From: Myxacorys almedinensis A | Lineage (GTDB): Bacteria > Cyanobacteriota > Cyanobacteriia > Leptolyngbyales > Leptolyngbyaceae | DNA length: 64,000 nt | Direction: 5' to 3' | Assembly: GCF_010091945.1 (NCBI RefSeq) | Contig: NZ_WVIE01000013.1 | Coordinates: 62,001 to 126,000 of the forward strand | Part shown: in pieces, positions 52,747 to 62,493 of the stretch | Numbering within the stretch: position 1 is the first letter of the stretch | Layout: every line of letters begins with the position of its first letter | Program-made: the position numbers and the translations under genes | Notes under the pieces: generated by a model | What the model was told of the DNA's origin: nothing | Database searches by the model: none | What the model saw: the letters and a program-made list of their open reading frames with translations, nothing else

Positions 52747-53139
52747 TTACTCTTCGTCAGTATCCGGTTCCTCAGGGTCTTCTTTGCGTTCTTGACTGAG
52801 ACGACTGATTAAATTCAGCACTTTGTCGCCCCGTTCGATCGAGCGATCTTCAGCAAAGATCACCTCCGGGGTACGCCGAAGCTGAAGGCGCTTGCCCAAT
52901 TCTCGTCTCACATAGCTTGTTGCCGAGGTCAACCCTTCCATGGTTTCGGCTTTTGCGTCGTCGTCTCCATAAATGCTGACAAAGATTTTCGCGTGCTGCA
53001 AATCGCCCGACACAGCAACGTCGGTGATGCTAACCATGCCTGTGCCAACGCGATCGTCTTTGATGCCATTCATCAACATTTGGCTCACCTCGCGTCTGAT
53101 CGATTCAGAAACACGAGCTACTCTTCGATCTGTTGCCAT
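52747..53139 (-). CDS. rbfA: Ribosome-binding factor A
   Basis: 130 aa KH-like protein: [60 protein letters not shown], and a Glu/Asp-rich tail. It binds the 30S subunit during late 16S rRNA maturation and matters in the cold. Just downstream of ycf33 on the same strand, about 100 bases apart. Confidence 0.95.
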   Translation of the reverse strand: MATDRRVARVSESIRREVSQMLMNGIKDDRVGTGMVSITDVAVSGDLQHAKIFVSIYGDDDAKAETMEGLTSATSYVRRELGKRLQLRRTPEVIFAEDRSIERGDKVLNLISRLSQERKEDPEEPDTDEE

Positions 53140-53239
53140 ACCCGCCGCCTTTCATTCCAAACGTTTTTTATCTTAGCGCTCTTCGCACTGTGCAAATGTG
53201 GAGTCAAATCTGGGGTCAAATCTGGGTCTGCTGTGCGCG

Positions 53240-53434
53240 CTAAATGCCTAACATGGCTCGCAGCGTAAAGGTGAAGAAGGCAAACCCTGCCACAAAAAAC
53301 CCGATCACAGCCACAGCAGTAACCGGATTTTTGAGCAACGGTGCCAGGGGTGCGAGGGCAAATAGAATCACCCCGACCATCAGCCCTGCCACGAGTCTGG
53401 GGTATTTAGAAACAGTATTCCAAAGGTCTTGCAT
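53240..53434 (-). CDS. ycf33: Ycf33/DUF751-family small membrane protein
   Basis: 64 aa with two hydrophobic helices (RLVAGLMVGVILFALAPLAP and PVTAVAVIGFFVAGFAFFTF), LKNPVTAVA and FTLRAMLGI typical of DUF751, found in cyanobacteria and plastids. Function unknown; often next to rbfA. Confidence 0.88.
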   Translation of the reverse strand: MQDLWNTVSKYPRLVAGLMVGVILFALAPLAPLLKNPVTAVAVIGFFVAGFAFFTFTLRAMLGI

Positions 53435-53589
53435 GAGTTGTGTTTCTTAAACTTTTTCCATCATATCGAGAAACAGGGTGCCCGGAGACCGACCGGATCG
53501 ATTATCAAACCTGATCGATAGGGGGCGCACCCTTTAACAAAGCAGATCAAATGTATTTGTTTTAAGGTCAATGGGGTTAGATATTGAGT

Positions 53590-54492
53590 ATGGTTATTTC
53601 AACACGATCGGCGCAAAGCGCAATGCAACCGCAGGTAGCTCCGCGTCCATTTCTCAAGTGGGCAGGCGGCAAAAATCAACTGATCAGACAGTATCTTCCT
53701 TACTTTCCAACCGAGTATCAGCGCTATTATGAGCCGTTTGTGGGCGGTGGGGCGGTGTTCTTTCATCTCCAGCCTCAGCAAGCGGTGTTGACTGACATTA
53801 ATCGGGAGTTGATTAATGTGTATCGTTGTGTGAGAGATGAGGTTGAGGAATTGATTGCGCGGCTCGAAGACCATCGCCACGATCACTGTGCTGAGCATTA
53901 TTATGCCGTGCGATCGCAGCCAACGCCTGCCGACGATACGCCGGACGATTTGGCGGAGAGTCTGCTGCAACGCCGCCATCTAGACCGAGCGGCGCGGTTT
54001 ATTTACCTCAACAAAACCTGCTTTAACGGGTTGTATCGCGAAAACTCGAAAGGCGGGTTTAACGTGCCCCTTGGGAGCTACAAAAATCCGGCGATTTGCG
54101 ATCCAGATATTTTGCGCTCTGATGCCGAGGTGCTGAAGTCTGCCCAGATCAAAGCGGCTACGTTTGAGCACGTTTTGGAACACGCCACCACCGATCAAGA
54201 TTTTGTCTATTTCGATCCGCCCTACCATCCCTTAACGGCGACGAGTAAGTTCACATCGTATAGTCGCTATTCATTCTTAGAAGCAGATCAGATTCGGTTG
54301 CGGGATGTGGTGATTGAGCTATGCGATCGCGGCGTCAAGGTTATGCTGTCTAACTCTGACTGCCCGTTTGTGCGAGATCTCTACAAAGACTTCCACATCC
54401 ACACAATTTACGCTAGCAGAAACATTAACTGCAATGCTGACAAGCGCGGAAAAATTACAGAAGTATTAGTCACCTCTTACGAACGGGTGTAA
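53590..54492 (+). CDS. dam: Dam-type DNA adenine methyltransferase
   Basis: 300 aa from ATG 53590 (TTG 53584 also possible). SAM-binding motif RPFLKWAGGKNQLI and YYEPFVGGGAVFFHL; catalytic motif IV FVYFDPPYHPL; TCFNGLYRENSKGGFNVPLG and a terminal GKITEVLVTSYERV as in Dam. No restriction enzyme is adjacent, so it is probably an orphan GATC methylase. GATC lies inside the HIP1 octamer that is so common here. Confidence 0.9.
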   Translation: MVISTRSAQSAMQPQVAPRPFLKWAGGKNQLIRQYLPYFPTEYQRYYEPFVGGGAVFFHLQPQQAVLTDINRELINVYRCVRDEVEELIARLEDHRHDHCAEHYYAVRSQPTPADDTPDDLAESLLQRRHLDRAARFIYLNKTCFNGLYRENSKGGFNVPLGSYKNPAICDPDILRSDAEVLKSAQIKAATFEHVLEHATTDQDFVYFDPPYHPLTATSKFTSYSRYSFLEADQIRLRDVVIELCDRGVKVMLSNSDCPFVRDLYKDFHIHTIYASRNINCNADKRGKITEVLVTSYERV

Positions 54493-54569
54493 GCTGCTCG
54501 AAATTGCCTCATGGGTTGCAGCACGGCGGTTTCCAACCCTGTTTCCCAACCCTTGGTATTTAAGGGTAT

Positions 54570-55487
54570 TTAAGCGGTCTGAGCGGCTTTAAGCGGAACA
54601 CTGCCGCGATCGTAGACCAACCCATTGGCACCAATGCCTTGAATCTCCATGCGATCGGGATAGATCTCTACTACAGAGAAGCCAAACCGTGAAGTTGAAT
54701 AGGCTGTCCAGTCTGATCGCTTCACCGATCGTAGCGTTGCGCCGCCATGCCCGGTGATCAGATAGGTGGTTCCATCAATTGGCTGGGTGCGCTCGTAGTT
54801 GTGTTCATGCCCATTGAGGTAAAGCTGCACCTGATATTTTTTGAACAAGGGCGTAAACGCTTTCACCATCTCAGGGTTGGTGCCATACAGACCCGATGAA
54901 TAGATGGGATGGTGCCCATAAACAATTTTTGTAGATGCATCGCTGCGCTTGAGTTCCGCTTCCAACCAGGCAAGCTGAGGCTGCCACTCGTTGGTATCGA
55001 GCACAAAAAACTGCACCGATTTTTCTCGGTAGGTATAGTAGCGCCCTTTCATGTTGAAGGCGGGATATTCAACTTGCAAATCTCCGTTTGCGGTGCGAAT
55101 GTCGTGATTGCCCAACGCCGCTTGAAACCGCACGCCTCGCTTGAGTAACTCGGCGTAGGGCTGCTCAAACGTCACGCCAACTCTCTCGATCTCGCCTTGG
55201 TCATAAATATTGTCGCCTGCCATCACCACCAGCGAATAGGGATGGCTCTGATGATGGTTTGCCATCGCCTTACCGACCGCAAGCTGATCTTTTGCCCCAG
55301 ACCCGCTATCTGCGATCGCAACAAACCGCAAGACCAAATCTTGACTAGCGGGCTGAGGCGGCAGAGATGGCAGTTTCGTAAACTCGATCGGGCTGGTGAC
55401 CGGGCGACTTAAGCCTCTCCCCACAAAGGCGAGACCCAGCCCACCCATGCCCCCTAATACTAGTAACTGACGACGGTTTAAGCGCAT
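54570..55487 (-). CDS. Tat-exported metallophosphoesterase
   Basis: 305 aa. N-terminus MRLNRRQLLVLGGMGGLGLA is a twin-arginine signal. Metallophosphatase motifs in order: VAIADSGSG, MAGDNIYDQG, ALGNHDIRTA, YGHHPIYSSG, NGHEHNYERTQ, GHGGATLRS. The set is that of purple-acid-phosphatase-like enzymes with a two-metal centre in the periplasm. Substrate not shown by sequence. Confidence 0.88.
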   Translation of the reverse strand: MRLNRRQLLVLGGMGGLGLAFVGRGLSRPVTSPIEFTKLPSLPPQPASQDLVLRFVAIADSGSGAKDQLAVGKAMANHHQSHPYSLVVMAGDNIYDQGEIERVGVTFEQPYAELLKRGVRFQAALGNHDIRTANGDLQVEYPAFNMKGRYYTYREKSVQFFVLDTNEWQPQLAWLEAELKRSDASTKIVYGHHPIYSSGLYGTNPEMVKAFTPLFKKYQVQLYLNGHEHNYERTQPIDGTTYLITGHGGATLRSVKRSDWTAYSTSRFGFSVVEIYPDRMEIQGIGANGLVYDRGSVPLKAAQTA

Positions 55488-55616
55488 ACTTTGTAAGATT
55501 TAGACACAACGACAAGTGATAGATTGAAGCTCTAGAAGCCCTGTAATCTAGAAACATTTCTGGAAGCACTCTACAGGGTTTAGGTGTTTCGATCATGTTT
55601 TAGAGGCAACACAGGT

Positions 55617-56669
55617 ATGTCACAAAACGACGCCAATCGTTCTAGATCGTCTCGAAATTTGCCTCGAAAATCTCGCTCTAGTGTGCCACAGCCTCTTGCA
55701 TCTGAGCAAACTCCATCGTTTGTGAGAACAGTGGGCATCCATGCGTTGCGCCGGGTGATTCAAGGGTTAGAAACGCTGGTTGAAACCCTCGAAACCCAAC
55801 CCAACGAACAATCAGCAACTCCGACGAAGGCACCGCGATCGCCCCGCCTACCAAAGCGTAAACTCAACAACCGAGCGTTGGCGGGAATTTTGGCGGGGGT
55901 TGTCCTGATCGGGGTGCTGTGTACGTCTATGCTGTTTCCGGCAAAACCACCGGAAGAAGAGACAATGCGGACGGTGCAAAACTCTGAGAAAACCGCGCTG
56001 CCCCAGCCGGCACAGGTTGCTCCCTCTCTTCCAGGTGTTCCACCAGAGCTATTGGTTCCACCGCCGCCCATTGCCTCACCGGAGCCTACGGCATCTTTTC
56101 CTACCGATCGCTCTGCTCTTGACTCAACAGAAGTTTTGGTTGCCTCTGAGCCTGATGGGGCAATTCAAGATCGGGCTGCCTCGCCTGCACTTTCCCCTGA
56201 TGCTGATGCGCCTGAATCGATGGGTGTAGCGCCCGATCAAAGCACTACAGAACCCTCTGAGCCGCCGCCTGAGCCAATGCCCAACCTTGTGCCTGAACCT
56301 GCCGCCGTTGCCCTAGAGCCAGCACCCCAGCCCAAACCGCCGGTTGAGCTAACGCCCGAACAGAGCTTGATCGCCTCGATCGACGGACAGATGATGGAGA
56401 TTAGCGATCGCTACGCCTCGGCATTGGTGCAAAGGGTGCAACCCAACTTTCGCCGGAGCCGGTTGCGGGTGGGGGTAAGCGATCGGTGGTATCAGCTTTC
56501 GCCTGCCCAGCAAAATCAGTTGGGAGATGAACTGTTGGCGCGATCGCAAGACTTTGATTTTACAACCCTCGAACTCACCGATGCCAATGGAGCGCTGATT
56601 GCTCGTAGCCCGGTGGTTGGTTCTTCGCTGATCATTCTAAAGCGCCTCCCCACGCCAAAAACGGGGTAG
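55617..56669 (+). CDS. Pro/Ala-rich single-span membrane protein
   Basis: 350 aa from ATG 55617 (a longer frame begins at 55584). Basic Ser/Arg N-terminus (SRSSRNLPRKSRSS), one helix (ALAGILAGVVLIGVLCTSML), a long Pro/Glu/Ala-rich periplasmic linker, and a folded C-terminal part of about 100 residues (EQSLIASIDGQMMEISDRYA; SDRWYQLSPAQQNQLGDELL). The layout recalls envelope-spanning proteins. Family not recognised. Confidence 0.7.
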   Translation: MSQNDANRSRSSRNLPRKSRSSVPQPLASEQTPSFVRTVGIHALRRVIQGLETLVETLETQPNEQSATPTKAPRSPRLPKRKLNNRALAGILAGVVLIGVLCTSMLFPAKPPEEETMRTVQNSEKTALPQPAQVAPSLPGVPPELLVPPPPIASPEPTASFPTDRSALDSTEVLVASEPDGAIQDRAASPALSPDADAPESMGVAPDQSTTEPSEPPPEPMPNLVPEPAAVALEPAPQPKPPVELTPEQSLIASIDGQMMEISDRYASALVQRVQPNFRRSRLRVGVSDRWYQLSPAQQNQLGDELLARSQDFDFTTLELTDANGALIARSPVVGSSLIILKRLPTPKTG

Positions 56670-56689
56670 CTTGGCTGCCAACGATAGCC

Positions 56690-58744
56690 TTAATCTGCTT
56701 TGTCTTCACCCGTTGCTGCTCGAATCGGCAGAGTGATCACAAACTCCGTGCCTTGCCCCAGTTCAGAACAGACATCTAGCGTTCCGGCATGTTTTTCTAC
56801 CACAATTGAGCGCGCGATCGCTAATCCTAGCCCGGTTCCTTTTCCGACGGCTTTCGTCGTAAACAAATGCTCAAACACCTTGCCCTTCACTGCGTCAGAC
56901 ATGCCTAATCCATTGTCCCGAATGCCAATCACAATCTGCTGCCCATCGTCTGCGATCGCGCTGCGAATGGTAATCTGATTGGGGTGACTCACAATAGGGT
57001 CGAGGCTGCGTCCTACATTAGCCTCCTCTAACGCATCGATGGCATTTGCCAAAAGATTCATAAACACCTGATTCATCTGTCCTGCAAAGCACTCAACGAG
57101 CGGAAGCCGCCCAAACGATTTGATCACCTCAATCGCTGGACAAGCAGAAGTTCCTTTGAGCCGATGTTTGAGAATCAGCAGCGTGCCATCAATTCCGTCG
57201 TGCAGGTTATAGAGGGTGGAGCGATCGCAATCGGCGCGAGAAAACGTTCGCAAGCTAGCACTAATGCCGCGAATCCGCTCCACCCCTTCCCGCATCGACC
57301 CAATGAGCTTGGGCAAGTCCTGCCGCAGGTAGCCAAGCTCGATCGTCTCGATCTGGGTCTCAATCTCAGCATCAGAATACTTGCGCTGATACAAATCAAC
57401 CAAGCCAAACAAATCCTCAACATGCTGCAACGCTGGATTGATATTGCCCGCTAAAAACCCTACAGGATTATTAATCTCGTGGGCGACTCCCGCCACAAGG
57501 CTGCCCAGCGCAGACATCTTCTCACTCTGCACCATTTGCGCCTGCGCCCGCTGCACCTCTTGCAATGCCTGCTGCAACTCTTGGGTTTGCTGTCGCAGAC
57601 GAGCCTCCGACCGATACAGCGCCTCTTCGGTCTGCTTCCGAACGATGCCCAGTGCCACTTCAGTTGCCGCCAACTTGAGCACTTCTAACACCGACTCCGT
57701 TAGCTTTTGGTAGGCAAACATCGCAATCACGCCGACCAATCTCCCCTCCACCAAAAGCGGATACCCAGCAAACGCCACCATCCCCATCTGCCGTGCCCAC
57801 TCTTTATTGCCAACCCGCGGATCATCTAACACCGAGTTTGTGAGATGCGGTTGGCGCTCTTGGGCGATCCAGCCAATCTTAAACATCCCCACCGGAACCC
57901 GCCCATGATCGCCATCAATATGGGTGTATAACCCAGAACTAACTTGCAACTCCAGCACGTTTTCGTCGGCGTTGAGCGTCCAGATCCGGGCAAAGGCAGC
58001 GCCCAAGTGCTGAACCATGGCATCTGTGCAGTGCTTGAGAATGTCTTGCAGGGTGCTGCCATTGGTTAGTGCACAGTCAATTTCTGCACGAAACACGACT
58101 TGTTTCATCTGCTCTTGGGTGGCAGCAAGGGCGGTTTTCAGCCCCAGATTTTCTGCCTGTGCGATCGCCACTGAATGTTGCAGTGTTTGGTAACGTAGAG
58201 CATTGTTTAGCGCGATCGCGCTGTGGGTCAGCAATAGATTTAGCCCTGCCGCCCGATTGCCCGTAAACGCTTTACTGCTCTGATCCTGCTCTAGGTATAC
58301 GATCGCCATCAACTCGCCTTGATTGAGAATCGGCGTACAGAGAGCGCTCTGCGGCAGGGGGTGCCGAAAATAGGGATCAGTCGCAACCGCCTTTTGAGCG
58401 ATCGCGCTGCTCAGCAAAATCGGTTGCGACGACCGCGCTACCCCCTGCACAAGCGACATGGGCACTGCTTGAGATGGTTCGACCGAAAGCGATGTAAACC
58501 CAATTGTCATCTGTTGCCGCTCTGCGATCGCAGCAATGTCCCACCGATTTTCGTGCCACATCAACACCGCGCATTTATTTGCCCCAAACGTTTCGCTCAA
58601 GCTGTGAAGCAAGGTCGCCAATAGTTTTTCTAGCTCGATCTCGCGAGCCAAGGCTTGGCAGACATCAGAAAGATGGGTCGCGTCTAGGTGTGCTAAAGTG
58701 CTGCTGCCGTTGAGCGGCAAGAATGCGCTAGTAAATAATGGCAT
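56690..58744 (-). CDS. Sensor histidine kinase with two GAF domains
   Basis: 684 aa, no membrane segment. GAF 1 at about 40-185, GAF 2 at about 225-370 (FARIWTLNADENVLELQVSS), a coiled coil at 370-410, then the dimerisation domain with phospho-His H422 in SLVAGVAHEINNPVGFLAGN. ATPase boxes: N567 in FMNLLANAIDALEE, DNGLGM (610-615), F box VFEHLFTTK, GKGTGLGLA (634-642). A cytosolic two-component sensor; no response regulator is adjacent. The GAF domains lack the Cys of bilin binding in an obvious DXCF/CH context, so I do not call it a phytochrome. Confidence 0.92.
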   Translation of the reverse strand: MPLFTSAFLPLNGSSTLAHLDATHLSDVCQALAREIELEKLLATLLHSLSETFGANKCAVLMWHENRWDIAAIAERQQMTIGFTSLSVEPSQAVPMSLVQGVARSSQPILLSSAIAQKAVATDPYFRHPLPQSALCTPILNQGELMAIVYLEQDQSSKAFTGNRAAGLNLLLTHSAIALNNALRYQTLQHSVAIAQAENLGLKTALAATQEQMKQVVFRAEIDCALTNGSTLQDILKHCTDAMVQHLGAAFARIWTLNADENVLELQVSSGLYTHIDGDHGRVPVGMFKIGWIAQERQPHLTNSVLDDPRVGNKEWARQMGMVAFAGYPLLVEGRLVGVIAMFAYQKLTESVLEVLKLAATEVALGIVRKQTEEALYRSEARLRQQTQELQQALQEVQRAQAQMVQSEKMSALGSLVAGVAHEINNPVGFLAGNINPALQHVEDLFGLVDLYQRKYSDAEIETQIETIELGYLRQDLPKLIGSMREGVERIRGISASLRTFSRADCDRSTLYNLHDGIDGTLLILKHRLKGTSACPAIEVIKSFGRLPLVECFAGQMNQVFMNLLANAIDALEEANVGRSLDPIVSHPNQITIRSAIADDGQQIVIGIRDNGLGMSDAVKGKVFEHLFTTKAVGKGTGLGLAIARSIVVEKHAGTLDVCSELGQGTEFVITLPIRAATGEDKAD

Positions 58745-59009
58745 TGGCGGTTGAGGCTAGGATTAGAAGAAGGGAAAACGGTCAAGATAATGTATCTCTT
58801 GGGGCAGATGCCTATATCAGTCAATATGCCCTTTAGAGTACAAATCACACTACCTAATTTTCTCTAGTCTTAGTTAATTAGCATTCATCCGCTCAGTTTT
58901 TTAGTGTGAAGGCGTGAACGACCTGCGGTTCGCCATCTCTTGAGCTTAAGGATGCTATGGGTGAGTTGGCGCAAAGATAAAGTCTGGTTGTAGAGAATAC
59001 TCTCTATGT

Positions 59010-60317
59010 TTATCTCTCCATTGCTTCCAGTGATTTCGGAACCGCTGCCGTTAGAATTTCATTTCCCGTTGACGTAACCAATACATCGTCCTCGATCCGA
59101 ATGCCAATACCGCGCCACCGTTCCGGCACTTCGGGCTGCTCTTCGGCAGGCTTAAAGTCTGGTCGGATATAGATTCCAGGCTCAACTGTGACCACATGAC
59201 CGGGCTGAAAGCTCTGCCATGTCTCTCCAATTTGCCGCACTCCGACATCATGCACATCTAAGCCAAGCCAATGCCCGGTTCCATGCATGAAAAACGGCTT
59301 ATACTTTTCTTCTTTAATAATCGCGTCGATGTCTCCTTGCAACAGCCCAAGCTCCATCAATCCTTCCACGATCGTACGAACGGCGGCATCATGAAACTGG
59401 TTCCAAGGGCTACCGGGTTGCACCTGCGCGATCGCAGCTAACTGTGCCTTCAACACCAATTCGTACAAGATGCGCTGTTCTTCAGTAAAGGTGTTGCCCA
59501 CCGGATAGGTGCGTGTAATGTCTGAATTGTAATATCCATAACAACAGCCAGCATCGACTAATAGCAGTTCACCGTCTCGCATTTGGCGATCGTTTTCCGT
59601 GTAGTGCAGAATGCAAGAATTGGCTCCGGATGCCACGATAGAGGGATACGCCACCCCCAAGCCGCCTCGCAGCCGGAACAGACGCTCGATCTCGGCTTGA
59701 ATTTCATATTCATACATGCCCGGTTTACGAAGCTGGAGAGCCAGATTGTGAGATTCTGCCGCGATCGCAGCGGCGGTTCGCATCAACTCTAACTCGTGCT
59801 CACTCTTGACCTGTCGCAACGGGGAGAGCAACGGGCCTGGATCTTCAATGGCGATGGGACCTGTCCATTTCTTCTCATAGGTTGCCATAAAGCGCTGCCA
59901 GAGGGCGATGATGCGCTCATTAAACCTGCGATCGCGCCCCATGTGATAGTAAATGCGATTGGCTTTCTCAACATACTGCGGTAGCTTTTCATCGAGTTCG
60001 GTGATCGGGTAGGCTTCGTCTGCGCCGTACATCTCCTTTGCCGCCTCCACCCCGATGCGATAGCCTGACCACGTTTCTTTATCACGATCTTTGATCTGCA
60101 CAAACAGCACAAACTTGTGGGTCTCGTGCCACGGCGCAAACACCGCCACACAATGTGCCTCGTTGAACCCGGTGAGGTAAAAGAAATCGCTGTCTTGCCG
60201 AAAGTTGTACTCCACATCGTTATGCATCACTGCTGTCGGCGCACTCCGCAAAATCGCGGTGCCGTTGCCGATTTTTTCAAGAAAGCGATCGCGCCGTTGC
60301 TGAAATTCTGATTGCAT
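59010..60317 (-). CDS. pepP: Xaa-Pro aminopeptidase (aminopeptidase P)
   Basis: 435 aa. N-terminal creatinase-like domain (RRDRFLEKIGNGTAILRSAP, FRQDSDFFYLTGFNEAHCVA) and C-terminal pita-bread domain with the five metal ligands: LLVDAGCCYGYYNSDITRTY, FFMHGTGHWLGLDVHDVG, VTVEPGIYI and GIGIRIEDDVLVT. Mn-dependent; removes the N-terminal residue before proline in the cytosol. Confidence 0.93.
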   Translation of the reverse strand: MQSEFQQRRDRFLEKIGNGTAILRSAPTAVMHNDVEYNFRQDSDFFYLTGFNEAHCVAVFAPWHETHKFVLFVQIKDRDKETWSGYRIGVEAAKEMYGADEAYPITELDEKLPQYVEKANRIYYHMGRDRRFNERIIALWQRFMATYEKKWTGPIAIEDPGPLLSPLRQVKSEHELELMRTAAAIAAESHNLALQLRKPGMYEYEIQAEIERLFRLRGGLGVAYPSIVASGANSCILHYTENDRQMRDGELLLVDAGCCYGYYNSDITRTYPVGNTFTEEQRILYELVLKAQLAAIAQVQPGSPWNQFHDAAVRTIVEGLMELGLLQGDIDAIIKEEKYKPFFMHGTGHWLGLDVHDVGVRQIGETWQSFQPGHVVTVEPGIYIRPDFKPAEEQPEVPERWRGIGIRIEDDVLVTSTGNEILTAAVPKSLEAMER

Positions 60318-60429
60318 AACTGTGAGTGCACAACATTAATCGAGACGACAGAAATCAAACGGTGAGTAAGCACGGTGCTCAAACCAGGCGTTTTGGCGTT
60401 GCCCACCCTGCCTTAGTTAAAAGATAGCG

Positions 60430-61194
60430 CTAAAATTTGTAGCTCATAACCTGGATCGCCATCCCCTCTTTCGGCACATCTGAACGGCTCAGACTCAGCG
60501 AACTTCCCCCTCGCCGAACGGGGGTACCGCTCATCAGAGTCAGGAAATTATCCAGCGGGGTAATCTCACACTGATCTTTAGCCGCCTGAGTGCGGTAGTG
60601 AGTTGGTACAACGATCTTGGCATTTAAGACTTGCAGTGCTTGTCTGGCTTCTTCCGGGGTGTAGGCTTTTGGTCCACCGCCGACCGGAATAAACACCACA
60701 TCAGGCGTGCCCATCAAGATTTTTTGCTCTAAACTAATCGGAGCCGCCGCCCCGCCCAGATGCAAGATAGACATACCGCCCTGAGTCCACTTCCACGCGA
60801 CGTTTCTGCCAAAGCGTTTGCCGCCATTGCGATCGTGGTCAGTAGCGATGCCCTGAATCGTCAGCCCGTTTAGGTTATAGGCACCAGATTCGTACAGCAG
60901 CCGTGGGTTTCCGGGCACCACATCTACCGCACCTTCATCTAAAAGCTGACTGCTGATCAAGACCAAATCGGCGGCTACCTTGGGCGGGCGATATCCCGCC
61001 GTGCAGCCTGCACTCTTAAACGGGTTAACGAGAATCCGTTGTCCGCCGCCGCTGAGCAACACGCAGGTGTGACCCAAATACTGCACCGACACAGAACTGG
61101 TCTGCGCGTTCGCTCCGAGTTCTGAGGTGGCAATGGCTGCGATCGCACTACCCAACCCTGCGCCTGCAACCTGTAAAAACTGTCTCCGCTTCAT
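60430..61194 (-). CDS. Tat-exported MBL-fold protein with degenerate metal site
   Basis: 254 aa. ATG 61194 is preceded by GGAGGAG and opens a Tat signal (MKRRQFLQVAGAGLGSAIAA); the 61206 ATG is less likely. The UlaG-like fold is clear (VQYLGHTCVLLSGGGQRILV, GMSILHLGGAA, VVPTHYRT), yet the central HxHxDH reads LVLISSQLLDEGA with no His. The first metal site is thus lost; hydrolase activity is doubtful. Confidence 0.75.
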   Translation of the reverse strand: MKRRQFLQVAGAGLGSAIAAIATSELGANAQTSSVSVQYLGHTCVLLSGGGQRILVNPFKSAGCTAGYRPPKVAADLVLISSQLLDEGAVDVVPGNPRLLYESGAYNLNGLTIQGIATDHDRNGGKRFGRNVAWKWTQGGMSILHLGGAAAPISLEQKILMGTPDVVFIPVGGGPKAYTPEEARQALQVLNAKIVVPTHYRTQAAKDQCEITPLDNFLTLMSGTPVRRGGSSLSLSRSDVPKEGMAIQVMSYKF

Positions 61195-61285
61195 ATTCTC
61201 CTCCACACATCCGATCTACGAGTCCTGAGTTTTAAGTGTTGAGGGAAAGGGCGCTCCACGTCAACTGATCCCTCACGACTCCTCC

Positions 61286-61885
61286 CTAAGCACGACCGCC
61301 AATGTCCTGTAAAAAGTTCCGCAATAGCTGCTTCCCGGCTGCCGTCAGCACACTTTCAGGGTGAAACTGCACCCCCTGAATGTGCGGATAGCGCCGATGC
61401 CGAACCCCCATGATGGTTTGATCGTCTACCCAAGCCGTAATTTCTAGCACATCGGGGCAACTCTGCCGCTCAATCACAAGGCTGTGATAGCGAGTCGCGG
61501 TCATCGGGTTTTCTACCCCGGCAAACACGCCCTGATCGGTATGCTGCACCTCTGAGGTTTTGCCGTGCATCAAAACGGGCGCAGCCACAATGGTGCCGCC
61601 AAACACCTGCCCAATGCTCTGATGCCCCAAACAGACGCCTAAAATAGGCACGGTCTCCCCCAATTGCCGAATGATGTCCATCGAGATCCCTGCGTCGTCG
61701 GGGCGTCCTGGACCAGGGGAAATCACAATGCCCGCAGGCGCAAGCTGGCGCACCTGCTCTAGGGTAATTTGGTCGTTGCGGTATACCTGAATGTCGGCTG
61801 CGATCGCGAACTGCGATCCCAACTCGCCGAGATACTGAACCAGGTTATAGGTAAAACTATCGTAATTGTCGATGACAAGAATCAT
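61286..61885 (-). CDS. trpG: Anthranilate/aminodeoxychorismate synthase glutaminase subunit
   Basis: 199 aa class I glutamine amidotransferase: MILVIDNYDSFTYNLVQYLG, ISPGPGRPDDAGIS, nucleophile Cys in VPILGVCLGHQSIGQVFGG, and His/Glu in GVQFHPESVLT. It supplies ammonia to TrpE or PabB; sequence alone does not separate TrpG from PabA. In a minus-strand series after dgkA. Confidence 0.9.
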   Translation of the reverse strand: MILVIDNYDSFTYNLVQYLGELGSQFAIAADIQVYRNDQITLEQVRQLAPAGIVISPGPGRPDDAGISMDIIRQLGETVPILGVCLGHQSIGQVFGGTIVAAPVLMHGKTSEVQHTDQGVFAGVENPMTATRYHSLVIERQSCPDVLEITAWVDDQTIMGVRHRRYPHIQGVQFHPESVLTAAGKQLLRNFLQDIGGRA

Positions 61886-61928
61886 GAAGTCTAGACACGA
61901 ACGCTGAACTCTAGTCTAGCGCTCATTT

Positions 61929-62396
61929 TTAGCTCAGGAGAGTTGGGATGACAACAAATACTTTCGGTAACAGAACGCAGCCTGCTACCAAGACTGCCGC
62001 GATCGCTGCCACCAACACCGCCGCCGCCGCGCAGTCTTTGGCAATCTTCGCCAGTTCGTGATATGACTGTTTCACGGTTAAATCCACCACCGACTCGATC
62101 GCAGTGTTGAGCAACTCCATCGCCAACACCAAACCCACCGTCAGACCAATCACCGCAACCTCAACCACACTAGAACGGAGAACAATGCCAAGGGCGATCG
62201 CGGCACTGCCGACCAGTACATGAATCCGAAAGTTGCGCTGCGTCAGAAAAGCGTAGCTCACGCCCATCCAAGCGTACTTAAAGCTGGTAAACAACGTGGG
62301 TGCAACCTGCCATGCCAAATCGCGATCGGGCTTCACCAAGGGCACAATTTTCGACGACGGACGCTTTGAAGGTTGGGTTGGAACTTCTTGGGACAT
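61929..62396 (-). CDS. dgkA: Diacylglycerol/undecaprenol kinase, DgkA family
   Basis: 155 aa. A polar N-terminal extension of about 35 residues, then SFKYAWMGVSYAFLTQRNFR and the family motif LAMELLNTAIESVVDLTVK, with three membrane helices. It phosphorylates lipid alcohols at the membrane. Between trpG and ybeY on the same strand. Confidence 0.9.
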   Translation of the reverse strand: MSQEVPTQPSKRPSSKIVPLVKPDRDLAWQVAPTLFTSFKYAWMGVSYAFLTQRNFRIHVLVGSAAIALGIVLRSSVVEVAVIGLTVGLVLAMELLNTAIESVVDLTVKQSYHELAKIAKDCAAAAVLVAAIAAVLVAGCVLLPKVFVVIPTLLS

Positions 62397-62493
62397 AACA
62401 GCAAGCTACATAACGGGCGGAAGAGTGAACAGAATGGCTTCTCAAAAATTAGCGTAAAAATGGAAATTAGTTTAGGCTCTGGCAGATTAATTT

